A stretch of 44,195 nucleotides of DNA from Actinomycetes bacterium (GCA_023396115.1 JAEWXC010000005.1:1-44195), one strand, 5' to 3'; counted from the stretch's first letter, positions 16,875-24,558 are shown. Translations and numbers: made by a program. Notes: a model not told the origin generated them from the letters alone.

Positions 16875-17048
16875 ATGCCGGCACTGGACCGACGCGGTGA
16901 TGCTACCCGATGCCCCCCGGGTCCCCATGCACCCGGGGGCCACCTGGTGGCCGGGCGTCCCACGCGGGGACTCCGATCCGTCCGTGCACCACGGGCCCGA
17001 CACGGGCGGGAGGTGGTCAGCAGGTGGTCAACCCGCCGAACAGCAGGG

Positions 17049-17810
17049 TCAGTCGACCGGACCGAGCGAGTCCCGCTTCGGGCGCACGCCGTCGCCGGAG
17101 GAGCGCCCGGTGACCCGCCGGTGTACCCAGGGCCCGAGGAACTCAAGGGTCCACCGGGCGTTCTCGCGCCACTGCTCCCGCCGCGGCAGGGCGGCCGGGG
17201 CGACCGGCTCGGGCAGGTTGCGCGGGTCGGCGATGCCGAGCTCGGCGAGCACCTTGCCGGCCATGTAGGCGTGCCCGGTCGCGTTGAGGTGCATCCGGTC
17301 GGAGTCCATCACGGCCTCCAGCGGGACCTCACGCATCCGCCACATGTCGACGATCCCCACACCACGCTGGTCGGCGATCTCGCGCACGTGCTCGTTGAAG
17401 ATCGCCATCCGGCCGCGCACGGCCCCGTAGATGCCGCCGGCGCCGGGGTCGAAGATCGTGAACATGACCACGCGCGCACCGGTGTCGACCAGGCGGGCGA
17501 TGGCCGCGTCGTAGGTGGCCGCGATCGCGTCGAGGTCGACCTTGGGCCGCAGCACGTCGTTGCCACCGGCGTGGATGGTGACCAGGTCGGGGCGCAGGGC
17601 GATCGCCGGCTCGAGCTGCTCGTCGATGACGGGGCCGAGCTTGCGTCCCCGGATGGCCAGGTTGGCGTAGCCGAAGCCGGGCTGGTCGGCCGCGAGCACC
17701 TCGGCGACCCGGTCCGCCCAGCCCCGCAGGCCGTTCGGTCGGGTCGGGTCGGGGTCACCCACGCCCTCGGTGAAGGAGTCGCCCAGGGCCACGTAGCGCG
17801 AGAAAGTCAC
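17049..17810 (-). CDS. SGNH/GDSL-type hydrolase
   Basis: The product is 253 residues. The SGNH blocks are present: GDSFTEG with the nucleophile Ser (about 10-16), an internal GGND (block III), and DRMHLNATGH carrying the catalytic Asp and His. These enzymes are esterases, lipases or deacetylases. There is no signal peptide, so it is probably cytoplasmic. The C-terminal roughly 50 residues are charged and extend past the fold. The start is the GTG at 17810: a TACGCT box ends 6 bp upstream, giving a leaderless arrangement. It is divergent from dcd across 58 bp. The substrate cannot be told from sequence. Confidence 0.85.
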   Translation of the reverse strand: MTFSRYVALGDSFTEGVGDPDPTRPNGLRGWADRVAEVLAADQPGFGYANLAIRGRKLGPVIDEQLEPAIALRPDLVTIHAGGNDVLRPKVDLDAIAATYDAAIARLVDTGARVVMFTIFDPGAGGIYGAVRGRMAIFNEHVREIADQRGVGIVDMWRMREVPLEAVMDSDRMHLNATGHAYMAGKVLAELGIADPRNLPEPVAPAALPRREQWRENARWTLEFLGPWVHRRVTGRSSGDGVRPKRDSLGPVD

Positions 17811-17868
17811 CGTGCCAGCGTACGAGCCACCCTCGTGTGGCCCGCACCACGCTGGATAGGGTGCTCCC
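17811..17868. promoter_or_regulatory. Divergent leaderless promoters of the SGNH hydrolase gene and dcd
   Basis: Only 58 bp separate the two start codons. TAGGGT (17857-17862) ends 6 bp before the dcd GTG. On the other strand, TACGCT (complement of 17817-17822) ends 6 bp before the hydrolase GTG. At this spacing transcription would begin at or next to the start codon, so both mRNAs are predicted to lack a leader. Confidence 0.55.
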
Positions 17869-18447
17869 GTGCTGCTCAGTGACGGAGACATCAAGGCGGA
17901 GCTCGACGCCGGCCGCATCGCCATGGAGCCGTGGGACCCGGAGATGCTCCAGCCCTCGAGCATCGACATCCGGTTGGACAAGTTCTTCCGGGTGTTCGAC
18001 AACCACAAGTACCCGCACATCGACCCCGCGGCGGACCAGTCGGACCTGACCCGCGAGGTCGTCCCGGCCGGCGACGAGGCGTTCATCCTGCACCCGGGCG
18101 AGTTCGTGCTCGGGTCCACCTACGAGGTCGTCACCCTGCCCGACGACCTCGCCGCCCGGGTCGAGGGCAAGTCGTCGCTGGGACGGCTGGGGCTGCTCAC
18201 CCACGCGACCGCCGGCTTCGTGGACCCCGGGTTCTCCGGGCACGTGACCCTGGAGCTGGCGAACGTCGCCACCCTGCCGATCAAGCTCTACCCGGGCATG
18301 AAGATCGGGCAGCTCTGCTTCTTCCGTCTCTCCTCGCCGGCCGAGCACCCCTACGGCTCGGAGAAGTACGGCTCGCGCTACCAGGGCCAGCGGGGCCCAA
18401 CCGCGTCGCGCTCGTTCGCCAACTTCCACCGCACGCCGATCCAGTAG
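17869..18447 (+). CDS. dcd: dCTP deaminase (probably bifunctional with dUTPase activity)
   Basis: The product is 192 residues, the normal length. It begins MLLSDGDIKAELDAG and contains QPSSIDIRL, the active-site segment VEGKSSLGRLGL and the trimer-interface stretch AGFVDPGFSGHVTLEL, all typical of Dcd. It deaminates dCTP to dUTP. The mycobacterial homologue also hydrolyses dUTP to dUMP, and close similarity suggests the same here. It supplies dUMP for thymidylate synthesis. The GTG start has no ribosome-binding site and lies 6 bp after TAGGGT, so a leaderless transcript is likely. A long hairpin follows the stop. Confidence 0.95.
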   Translation: MLLSDGDIKAELDAGRIAMEPWDPEMLQPSSIDIRLDKFFRVFDNHKYPHIDPAADQSDLTREVVPAGDEAFILHPGEFVLGSTYEVVTLPDDLAARVEGKSSLGRLGLLTHATAGFVDPGFSGHVTLELANVATLPIKLYPGMKIGQLCFFRLSSPAEHPYGSEKYGSRYQGQRGPTASRSFANFHRTPIQ

Positions 18448-18455
18448 CGCGCGGC

Positions 18456-18495
18456 ACGACGCCCCGGCCGACCAGGTGGTCGACCGGGGCGTCGT
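18456..18495. terminator. Bidirectional hairpin between dcd and the convergent lipoprotein gene
   Basis: The arms 18456-18474 and 18477-18495 are complementary over 19 bp with one mismatch. The top pairs would open to form the loop. It begins 9 bp after the dcd stop and ends 11 bp before the convergent gene's stop. Confidence 0.8.
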
Positions 18496-18506
18496 CACGT
18501 CCGGGA

Positions 18507-19241
18507 TCAGCCCTGGCAGGGGTCGTCCTCACGCGGGCTGCTGCCGCTGGAGGAAGCCACCGTGCCCGCGTCGTCGAGCCACACGGTGTAAGCGTCCTGG
18601 TTCACGTACCAGCCGAGCTCGGTCTGTCCGTCGTCGTCGACCGATTCGGCCGTGGGGGCGCCCAGCCACTCCTCGACCTGCTCCCGGGTGGCCCCGGTCC
18701 TGACCTGGCAGAAGCCCTTCGCGAGAGCGAGTGCCTCCTCCTCGCTGACGGCCTTCGGCTCGGTGAACGTGCTGCCGTCGCCGGTCGGGGTCATCGGGGC
18801 CTCGGCGTCGAACACCCAGGCGCCGTCCCGGACGACGAGGTGGTAGGTCGCGCCGAAGCCGTCCCACTCGTGCTCGACCTCCGCGACGGCGATCCCGTCC
18901 TCGCCCTCGCTCATCGTGACGACCGACTTGGAGGCGTCCATGTACGGCTCGCCCTCGGGGATCATCTCCGTGAGCGACTCGATGCGCTCGGTGCAGGTCT
19001 TCACGCCGAGCAGCTCGTTCTGGGCGGCGGCGAACTTCTCCGTCTCGAGGTCACAGGCACCCGCATCGGCGGCGAAGACGAGGGTGAAGTAGTCGACGAC
19101 CACCCCACTGGCCTCGTCCAGGGTCGGGGCCGTCGCGGCACTCTTCTCGCTGGCCTTGTCGGACTGGCCGGTGTCCTCGCCACAGGCGGTGAACACGAGG
19201 GCGCAGGCAGCCAGGGCCAGCGCGGAACTGCGGAACTTCAC
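18507..19241 (-). CDS. Secreted lipoprotein, unknown function
   Basis: The product is 244 residues. The signal is KFRSSALALAACALVFTAC, with the lipidated Cys at about residue 20. The start is the GTG at 19241 because GGAGG lies 8 bp upstream; an ATG at 19256 would place that site inside the gene. The mature protein is acidic, with a first half resembling small NTF2/DUF4878-like folds (a Cys pair and EVEHEWDGFGATYHLVVRDGAWVFD). A second block (TREQVEEWLGAPTAESVDDDGQTELGW) resembles BamE/SmpA-like lipoprotein repeats. It is divergent from a TetR-type regulator that may control it. The ligand is unknown. Confidence 0.75.
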   Translation of the reverse strand: MKFRSSALALAACALVFTACGEDTGQSDKASEKSAATAPTLDEASGVVVDYFTLVFAADAGACDLETEKFAAAQNELLGVKTCTERIESLTEMIPEGEPYMDASKSVVTMSEGEDGIAVAEVEHEWDGFGATYHLVVRDGAWVFDAEAPMTPTGDGSTFTEPKAVSEEEALALAKGFCQVRTGATREQVEEWLGAPTAESVDDDGQTELGWYVNQDAYTVWLDDAGTVASSSGSSPREDDPCQG

Positions 19242-19333
19242 GGGAGGGTCCTCCATGGGTGGTACGCGGTCTCCCCGAGAAGTGGTCCGTCCGTCGTGGA
19301 CGGCGAGCAGCGCAAATAATGCATGGATACTAC

Positions 19334-19352
19334 TACTGCAAGCACGGCAGTA
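19334..19352. promoter_or_regulatory. Inverted repeat TACTGC-N7-GCAGTA, candidate TetR operator
   Basis: A perfect 6-bp inverted repeat lies in an unusually AT-rich stretch between the divergent lipoprotein and TetR genes. It is 21 bp upstream of the TAGGCT box of the TetR gene. TetR proteins commonly bind such dyads next to their own gene; the pairing is inferred from position. Confidence 0.5.
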
Positions 19353-19384
19353 ATGTCGAACGCCGACACGCCTAGGCTGCTCCC

Positions 19385-20011
19385 ATGACCACCGACCCCG
19401 CCGCTCCTCCCTCCCGCCAGGAGCGCCGGAAGGCCGAGACGCGGCGCCGCATCGTCACCGCCGCCGACGCCCTGTTCCAGGAACGCGGCTACACCGACAC
19501 CTCGATCGAGGACATCGCCGGCGCGGCTGACGTCGCGGTGCGCACGATCTACCTGCACTTCGAGTCCAAGGCCGCGATCATGCTCACCTACTTCGACGAC
19601 TGGCTCGACGCCTTCGTCGCGGCGGTGCTGGCCCGCCCGGTCGACGAGCCGGTGGTGCAGACCGCCCGGGAGGCGACGGCGACGATGGCGCAGGCCGGGT
19701 GGCTGGACCGGGTCGAGGGCGGCGACGCGCGCCCCCACCCGTTGGTCGAGTACCTGGGGTCGGGCCCGCTCGAACTCGCCGGGCACGTGACGCACCGGTG
19801 GATGGAGGCGGTGGACGTGCTCGCCCGCGACGCCACCGAGCGGTCCGCGGAGTCGACCGACCCGATCGACCCGCACGCCCGGGCCATGGCCTTCCACACG
19901 TTCTGGTTCAGCGCGATGACCGCCGCGCGGCGCCGCAGCCAGGGCGCCCCGTTGCCCGCGGACGCGAACGGTGAGCGGATCCTGACCCGGTTGACCAGCG
20001 GCGAACTCTGA
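19385..20011 (+). CDS. TetR-family transcriptional regulator
   Basis: The product is 208 residues. The N-terminal DNA-binding domain is typical (RRRIVTAADALFQERGYTDTSIEDIAGAADVAVRTIYLHFESKAAI, helix-turn-helix about 41-62). The C-terminal ligand domain is not diagnostic. The ATG at 19385 follows a TAGGCT box by 6 bp, so it is probably leaderless. It is divergent from the lipoprotein gene and followed after 84 bp by the MerB-like gene on the same strand. Its targets are likely local, but the ligand is unknown. Confidence 0.9.
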   Translation: MTTDPAAPPSRQERRKAETRRRIVTAADALFQERGYTDTSIEDIAGAADVAVRTIYLHFESKAAIMLTYFDDWLDAFVAAVLARPVDEPVVQTAREATATMAQAGWLDRVEGGDARPHPLVEYLGSGPLELAGHVTHRWMEAVDVLARDATERSAESTDPIDPHARAMAFHTFWFSAMTAARRRSQGAPLPADANGERILTRLTSGEL

Positions 20012-20095
20012 CCGGTCCCCCTACGCTCGCCGTGGACCCGGCCGGCGGCGTCGGGGTCACGGCAGGAGGCGTCCCACGAGCTCGAGGACCTGCGG

Positions 20096-20740
20096 GTGGC
20101 GGTGTACCGCTGCTTCGCCACGACGGGCCTGGCGCCGGAGGTCGCGGCGCTGGCGCGCGAGTTCGACGTCGACCCCGCGTCTGTCCGGGAGAGCCTCGCG
20201 GAGCTGGGCCGGGCGCGTCACCTCGCCCTGGACCCGTCCGGCCGGATCGTGATGGCCCACCCGTTCGCCTCGATCCCGCTGGGATTCTCGGTGATGGGGC
20301 GCTCGACCCTGTGGTGGGGCGGGTGCGCGTGGGACTCCTTCGCGCTCCCGCACCTGGTCCCCGAACAGGCGCCGGTGCTGGTCGCCACCCGGTGCCCCGG
20401 CTGCGCCCGGCCGCTGGCGTGGGAGGTCGGCACCGAGGCCCCGCCGACGGGAGAGGAGGTCGCCCACTTCCTCGTCCCCTCCGCCCACATGTGGGACGAC
20501 GTGGTGCACACCTGCAGCCACCAGCAGCTCTTCTGCGGGACCGGGTGCGTGACCGACTGGCTCGAGCGCACCGGCAACACGCGTGGCTACCTCATGGACC
20601 TGGCCACGCTGTGGGAGTTCGCCCGCGGTTGGTACGCGGAGCGCCTGGACCACGGGTACACCCGCCGCGAGCCGTCCGCGGCAGCCGACTACCTGCGCAG
20701 AGTCGGGCTGTCCGGGGCGTTCTGGGGCCTTCCGGACTGA
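20096..20740 (+). CDS. Alkylmercury lyase (MerB)-family protein
   Basis: The product is 214 residues from GTG 20096 (GAGGA 7 bp upstream). An N-terminal winged-helix-like part (about 1-55) precedes the MerB-like region GGCAWDSFALPHLV (Cys77, Asp80) and HTCSHQQLFCGTGC (Cys140). These correspond to the three catalytic residues of E. coli MerB (Cys96, Asp99, Cys159), and the 63-residue spacing between the two Cys is the same. MerB cleaves the carbon-mercury bond of organomercurials. An extra CxxC (100/103) and Cys147/151 could bind another metal. No merA, merR or merT is near, so either a stand-alone lyase or a repurposed member is possible. Confidence 0.7.
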   Translation: MAVYRCFATTGLAPEVAALAREFDVDPASVRESLAELGRARHLALDPSGRIVMAHPFASIPLGFSVMGRSTLWWGGCAWDSFALPHLVPEQAPVLVATRCPGCARPLAWEVGTEAPPTGEEVAHFLVPSAHMWDDVVHTCSHQQLFCGTGCVTDWLERTGNTRGYLMDLATLWEFARGWYAERLDHGYTRREPSAAADYLRRVGLSGAFWGLPD

Positions 20741-20754
20741 CCTAGGCTTGCCGG

Positions 20755-21390
20755 GTGAGCGAGTTCCACGGCTTCCCCGACGCTGCCCTCGACTTCTACG
20801 ACGACCTCGAGGTCGACAACACGAAGTCCTACTGGGAGGCCCACAAGACCGTCTACGCCGAGGCGGTGAAGGCGCCCATGACGGCGCTCACCGACGCCCT
20901 GGCGCCGGAGTTCGGCACGGCCAAGATCTTCCGCCCCTACCGCGACGTGCGGTTCGCGAAGGACAAGACCCCGTACAAGACCCACCAGGGGGCGTTCGTG
21001 GCCCTGGCGCCCGAGACCGGCTTCTACGTCGAACTGTCCGCGCGCGGGGTCCGCACCGGCGCCGGGTGCTACTGGTTCTCACCCGACCGGCTCGCCGCCT
21101 TCCGCGAGGCGGTCGACGACGAGCGGACCGGACCGGCGCTGGTCCGGCTGGTCGCCAAGGCCGAGAAGGCCGGGTACGAGCTCGGCGGGGAGAAGCTGAA
21201 GACCAAGCCGCGCGGCTGGGACGCCGACCATCCCCGGATCGACCTGCTCCGGCACAAGGCCCTGATCTTCGGTCACCAGATCGGGTTCGAGCCGGTGATC
21301 CACACCGCCGACCTGGTCGACCTGGTGCGCGAGGACTGGCGGGCACTGCGTCCGCTGGTCGAGCGGCTCTCCGCGCTCGGCGTCTCCTGA
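20755..21390 (+). CDS. DUF2461-family protein
   Basis: The product is 211 residues with the hallmarks of the DUF2461/TIGR02453 family: an N-terminal GFPDAALDFYDDLEVDNTKSYW, then IFRPYRDVRFAKDKTPYKTHQGA, and a YVELSARGVRTGAGCYW block. The family is common in bacteria and has no established biochemical role. TAGGCT (20743-20748) ends 6 bp before the GTG, so it can have its own leaderless promoter although the previous gene ends only 14 bp upstream. It is convergent with the SnoaL-like gene across 11 bp. Confidence 0.85.
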   Translation: MSEFHGFPDAALDFYDDLEVDNTKSYWEAHKTVYAEAVKAPMTALTDALAPEFGTAKIFRPYRDVRFAKDKTPYKTHQGAFVALAPETGFYVELSARGVRTGAGCYWFSPDRLAAFREAVDDERTGPALVRLVAKAEKAGYELGGEKLKTKPRGWDADHPRIDLLRHKALIFGHQIGFEPVIHTADLVDLVREDWRALRPLVERLSALGVS

Positions 21391-21401
21391 CCCTGCCGGC
21401 G

Positions 21402-21854
21402 TCAGGCGGTGGTGAAGGTCGCCATCGTGCGCTCGGGCTCCCAGAAGGCGCGCATGCTCAGCACCAGGCCCTCGTCGTCGACGACGTAGACCATCACCAG
21501 GTCGGTGTAGGTCGAGGACCCGTCGGGGAACGTGGTGGTGATCCGGCCGACGTTGGCGCACGTGTTGGAGCCGGGGTTGGCCAGCGACTCGTGGATCTCG
21601 AACCGGAACGTGCCGATCGGCTCGATCGCGGCCTTCCAGAACGCGCTGATCCCCTCGTGGCCGCGGTGGCCCTTCCCCTCGGGGTCGAACATCGACGGTC
21701 CGACCGGGTCCTCCAGGACGCACTCGGGCGAGTAGACGGTGAGCCACTCGGCCAGATCGCCCTTGGCCACGGCCGAGTAGGAGCGCTGGCTGGCGGCCCG
21801 GGCGGGGTGCTCGTCAGTGGAGGCGTTCCAGACGATGGCGTCAGAGGTGATCAT
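21402..21854 (-). CDS. SnoaL/NTF2-like protein, possibly steroid-related
   Basis: The product is 150 residues with the NTF2-like pattern: an N-terminal helix (ARAASQRSYSAVAKGDLAEWLTVYSPECVLEDPVG), HRGHEGISAFWKAAIEPIG, and strands ending in MRAFWEPERTMA. This fold covers ketosteroid isomerases, polyketide cyclases and hydratases. Fold alone does not fix the reaction. The upstream KstR-like palindrome (21874-21891) favours a role in sterol or steroid catabolism. A TAGCGT box (complement of 21861-21866) ends 6 bp before the ATG, so the mRNA is probably leaderless. Confidence 0.75.
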   Translation of the reverse strand: MITSDAIVWNASTDEHPARAASQRSYSAVAKGDLAEWLTVYSPECVLEDPVGPSMFDPEGKGHRGHEGISAFWKAAIEPIGTFRFEIHESLANPGSNTCANVGRITTTFPDGSSTYTDLVMVYVVDDEGLVLSMRAFWEPERTMATFTTA

Positions 21855-21873
21855 GGGGACACGCTACGACAGT

Positions 21874-21891
21874 CCTAGAACATGTTCTAGG
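21874..21891. promoter_or_regulatory. KstR-type operator, perfect palindrome CCTAGAACATGTTCTAGG
   Basis: This 18-bp perfect palindrome contains TAGAACATGTTCTA, which fits the TnnAACnnGTTnnA motif of the mycobacterial cholesterol regulator KstR. It sits 20 bp upstream of the SnoaL-like start, just upstream of its TAGCGT box and over the expected -35/spacer, the right place for repression. Confidence 0.75.
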
Positions 21892-21973
21892 AGAATCTGA
21901 CCGTCATTCACACGTCACCCGGCGTCCACCCGGCACTCACCGACCCGACACCCCGGCCCGCGACCCTCGAGGC

Positions 21974-22531
21974 ATGGCTCGACGCACTGCCCACCTGCAC
22001 GTGGACCTCGCCGGACTCCGCGGGGACCGCCTCGCCCACGACCTGATCACCCACCGCGACGCCCTGCGCGAGATCGGCTTCAAGGTGCCGGTCCACGACG
22101 TCCGGGAGGGCCAGCTCGCCCTGGTCGAACTGCGCCGCACCCACCGCGAGCACGCCCTGCGGCGCAGCGACGTCGAGGGCCAGTGGGCCGCGATCTGCCG
22201 GCGTACCTGGAAGGGACGCAAGGTCCCCCTGCTCTCCGTGCCGTCCCTGGGGGCCCTGACCGGGGACGAGATCGACCTGGCCGCCGACGGACTGGCCGGG
22301 CTCCGGCTGCACCTGCTGGTCTCCCTGCCCGCCGTGGCCGACGTCGAGGTGCACCGCGGCCACGACGCGCTGCTGGCCCGCTGGGAGCGCGGCGTCCGGG
22401 TCGGCACGGTGCGGACCGTGACCGTCCGCGACGAGCACGACTGGGAGCCCGTGCGCCGCGCCTTCTGCGAGCAGGCCGGCCTGGGCGAGGTCGGCGCGGG
22501 GCTGCACCTGCGGCCGGCGCGCCCCGCCTGA
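21974..22531 (+). CDS. Hypothetical protein resembling a P-loop-less sulfotransferase-like protein
   Basis: The product is 185 residues, rich in Arg, Leu and His, with no membrane segment. The start (HLHVDLAGLRGDRLAHDLITHRDALREIGFKVP) has the rhythm of actinobacterial proteins that begin LHIGLPKTGT...NRDALRAxG, a sulfotransferase-like group. The PKTGT phosphate-binding loop is missing here, so nucleotide binding is unlikely. A GAGG lies 3-6 bp before the ATG. The gene is divergent from the SnoaL-like gene and within reach of its operator. Function unknown. Confidence 0.6.
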   Translation: MARRTAHLHVDLAGLRGDRLAHDLITHRDALREIGFKVPVHDVREGQLALVELRRTHREHALRRSDVEGQWAAICRRTWKGRKVPLLSVPSLGALTGDEIDLAADGLAGLRLHLLVSLPAVADVEVHRGHDALLARWERGVRVGTVRTVTVRDEHDWEPVRRAFCEQAGLGEVGAGLHLRPARPA

Positions 22532-22548
22532 GCCGCGCTCCCACCGCG

Positions 22549-22622
22549 CATGTCACGCGGTGTTGGGGCACCTTCCCGAGGCGTCGACGGCGTGCAAACA
22601 CGACCGGACACCGCGTGACATG
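22549..22622. repeat. 74-bp element with 15-bp perfect inverted ends
   Basis: CATGTCACGCGGTGT at 22549-22563 is exactly repeated in inverse at 22608-22622, enclosing 44 bases. It begins 18 bp after one gene's stop and ends 31 bp before the next start. It could be a terminator with a long loop, a MITE-like relic, or an operator pair for the MarR-regulated operon. Confidence 0.6.
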
Positions 22623-22653
22623 TCCCGGGGGCGGTCCTGCTAGATTGCTTCGC

Positions 22654-23535
22654 ATGCGTAGTAATGCCCTCGACGAGCGGGTGGAGATCCACCCGGCAGG
22701 CGCCCCGGCACCCCTGGCCGGCACCTACCTCCCCGCCCGAGGGACTGCCCTCGGCAACGTCGTGCTGCTCGGCGGGACCGCCACGCCGGCCCGGTTCTAC
22801 CGACCGTTCGCCGAGCACCTGGCCGGCCGCGGACTCGGGACCCTGACCGTCGACTGGTCCGGCCAAGCCGCCAGCGGCGACCCCCGCGAGCACCCCACGG
22901 TCACGATGAGCGACTGGCTGGTGCGCGACGCCCCCGCGGTCGTCGCCTGGGCAGCAGCGCACCTGGACGGACCTCTGCTCGGGCTCGGCCACAGCCTCGG
23001 CGGGCACGCCCTCGCCCTGGGCGCCGGCGGCACCGACATCGCGGCGTTCGCCACCGTCGCCTCCCACGCCGGCGTCACGAGCGCCATCCCCACGTGGGAC
23101 GAGCGACTGCGCGTCGGCCTGGTGCTCGGCGTCGCCGGACCGGTGCTGTCCCGCCTGTGCGGGTACATGCCGGGCGCCCGTCTCGGGCTCGGGGAGGACA
23201 TGCCGCGCGACGCGATGCTGGAGTGGAGCCGGTGGACCCGCCAGCCCGACTACTTCTTCTCCGACCCCGCCCTGGGGGCGGCCGACCGGATGGCCCGGGT
23301 CCGCGCGAAGGTGCTGGCGGTCGGGGTCTCCGACGACCTGTGGGCCACCGAGCAGCAGATCGGCCGGATCACCGAGCGGCTCACCGCTGCCGAGGTCGAG
23401 CGCCACACGGTCACGCCGGCCGACGTGGGCGCCACCGCCATCGGGCACCACGGGTACTTCCGGCAGAAGGTCGCCGCGTCCGCGTGGCCGCTGGTCTCGG
23501 ACTGGCTGGCGGCCCGGGCCGGGGAGCTGGCGTGA
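22654..23535 (+). CDS. Alpha/beta-fold hydrolase
   Basis: The product is 293 residues. The nucleophile elbow GHSLGG has Ser at 114, an oxyanion-type GGTATPARFY lies at about 40-49, and a late GHHGYFR supplies the probable catalytic His. This layout matches predicted serine hydrolases of the COG4757 type; the substrate is not known. The ATG at 22654 lies 7 bp after a TAGATT box and overlaps the palindrome CGCATGCG, so it is probably leaderless. Its stop overlaps the start of the MarR gene by 4 bp, making a two-gene operon. Confidence 0.85.
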   Translation: MRSNALDERVEIHPAGAPAPLAGTYLPARGTALGNVVLLGGTATPARFYRPFAEHLAGRGLGTLTVDWSGQAASGDPREHPTVTMSDWLVRDAPAVVAWAAAHLDGPLLGLGHSLGGHALALGAGGTDIAAFATVASHAGVTSAIPTWDERLRVGLVLGVAGPVLSRLCGYMPGARLGLGEDMPRDAMLEWSRWTRQPDYFFSDPALGAADRMARVRAKVLAVGVSDDLWATEQQIGRITERLTAAEVERHTVTPADVGATAIGHHGYFRQKVAASAWPLVSDWLAARAGELA

Positions 23536-23948
23536 GCCGGCCCCGGCTGGTCGCCCAACTGCTCACCGCGGAGCGGAAGCTGCGCCGCTGGGTGGACCAG
23601 CAGCAGTCCGCGACCGGGCTCACCGCGGCCGGGGCCGGCGCGCTGTTCACGGTGCGGCGGCACGGACGCGCGCCGGTGTCGGCCGTGGCCGCCGAGTTGG
23701 GCGCAACGGTCTCCGGGGTGAGCGGACTGCTCGGCCGCCTGGAGCGTCAGGGCCTGATCACCCGGGTCAAGGACCCCGACGACCGTCGCAGCACGCTCGT
23801 CGAGCTCACCGCTGCCGGCGCCTCGGCGGAGGCCGACGCCCGGCGCGCCCTGGCTGAGCTGAACGCCCGGATCACCGAGGGCTTCTCGGCCGAGGAGATC
23901 GAGGTGGTCGGCCGGTGGCTGGCACACGTGGGAGAACTCGAGCCCTGA
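23532..23948 (+). CDS. MarR-family transcriptional regulator
   Basis: The product is 138 residues from GTG 23532, coupled to the hydrolase by a GTGA overlap. The winged helix-turn-helix is clear (APVSAVAAELGATVSGVSGLLGRLERQGLITRVKDPDDRRSTLVELTAAG), including the DxRxx wing. It most likely represses its own operon and senses a substrate or product of the hydrolase; this is inferred from the gene pairing. Confidence 0.9.
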   Translation: MSRPRLVAQLLTAERKLRRWVDQQQSATGLTAAGAGALFTVRRHGRAPVSAVAAELGATVSGVSGLLGRLERQGLITRVKDPDDRRSTLVELTAAGASAEADARRALAELNARITEGFSAEEIEVVGRWLAHVGELEP

Positions 23949-23960
23949 CCGTCGCGTTTC

Positions 23961-24086
23961 TGCCCGGTCAGGGCCGCGGAAGGGGGGAGGTCGGCGCCAC
24001 GCAAGTGCCCGGTCGGCGTCACACAAGTGCCCGGTCAGCGAGGAAGTGCCCGGTCAGCGCCACGTTTGTGCCCGGTCGGCGAGGAA
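23961..24086 (+). repeat. 22-bp repeat family TGCCCGGTC (locus B)
   Basis: Core TGCCCGGTC copies begin at 23961, 24006, 24028, 24047 and 24069, with spacings of 45, 22, 19 and 22 bp, so one unit has decayed. The array fills the gap between the convergent MarR and Rrf2 genes. Confidence 0.8.
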
Positions 24087-24099
24087 GGGGAGGTCGGGA

Positions 24100-24558
24100 T
24101 CAGTGCGGCTGCCAGGCGTCGTCGTCCGCGGTACGCGTGGTGACGACGTCGGGCAGGGTGCCGCTGGCGAGCTGGTCGATGGAGACCTGCTCGAAGACCT
24201 CGCGCAGCGAGTCCCGGGCGGCGATCCAGACGTGCTGGAGCACCTCGGCGCGGTCGTTGTAGGTCACCGCCTCGGGGCGCAGCCCGTAGACCGAGACGAG
24301 CGGACCGTCGACGGCCCGGATCACGTCGGCCACGGAGACCGTGGACGCCTCGCGGGCCATCTTCCAGCCGCCCGACTGACCGCGCTGGCTGATCACGATG
24401 CCGGCCCGGCGCAGGTCGGCCAGGATCGCCTGCAGGAACCCGTGCGGGATCTCCTGGGACTTGCCCAGCTCCTCGGCACTGACGGGCTTGCCGTCGACGC
24501 GCACCACGATCTCGATCAGGGCCCGCAGGGCGTAGTCGGACTTGGCAGAGACGCGCAT
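24100..24558 (-). CDS. Rrf2-family regulator without Fe-S cysteines
   Basis: The product is 152 residues. The N-terminus (MRVSAKSDYALRALIEI) and the helix-turn-helix with wing (QEIPHGFLQAILADLRRAGIVISQRGQSGGW) are typical of Rrf2. The three Cys that hold the cluster in IscR/NsrR-type members are absent; the linker reads VYGLRPEAVTYNDRAEVLQ. That places it with CymR/RirA-divergent members that do not use a cluster. The TauE/SafE permease gene lies 332 bp upstream on the same strand, so a role in sulfur-compound control is plausible but unproven. Confidence 0.85.
   Translation of the reverse strand: MRVSAKSDYALRALIEIVVRVDGKPVSAEELGKSQEIPHGFLQAILADLRRAGIVISQRGQSGGWKMAREASTVSVADVIRAVDGPLVSVYGLRPEAVTYNDRAEVLQHVWIAARDSLREVFEQVSIDQLASGTLPDVVTTRTADDDAWQPH

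Noticed and set aside
20032..20745. Alternative plus-strand frame over the MerB-like gene
   Set aside because: Arg/Gly/Pro-rich shadow product; the 20096 frame has conserved Cys/Asp spacing and GAGGA at the right distance.
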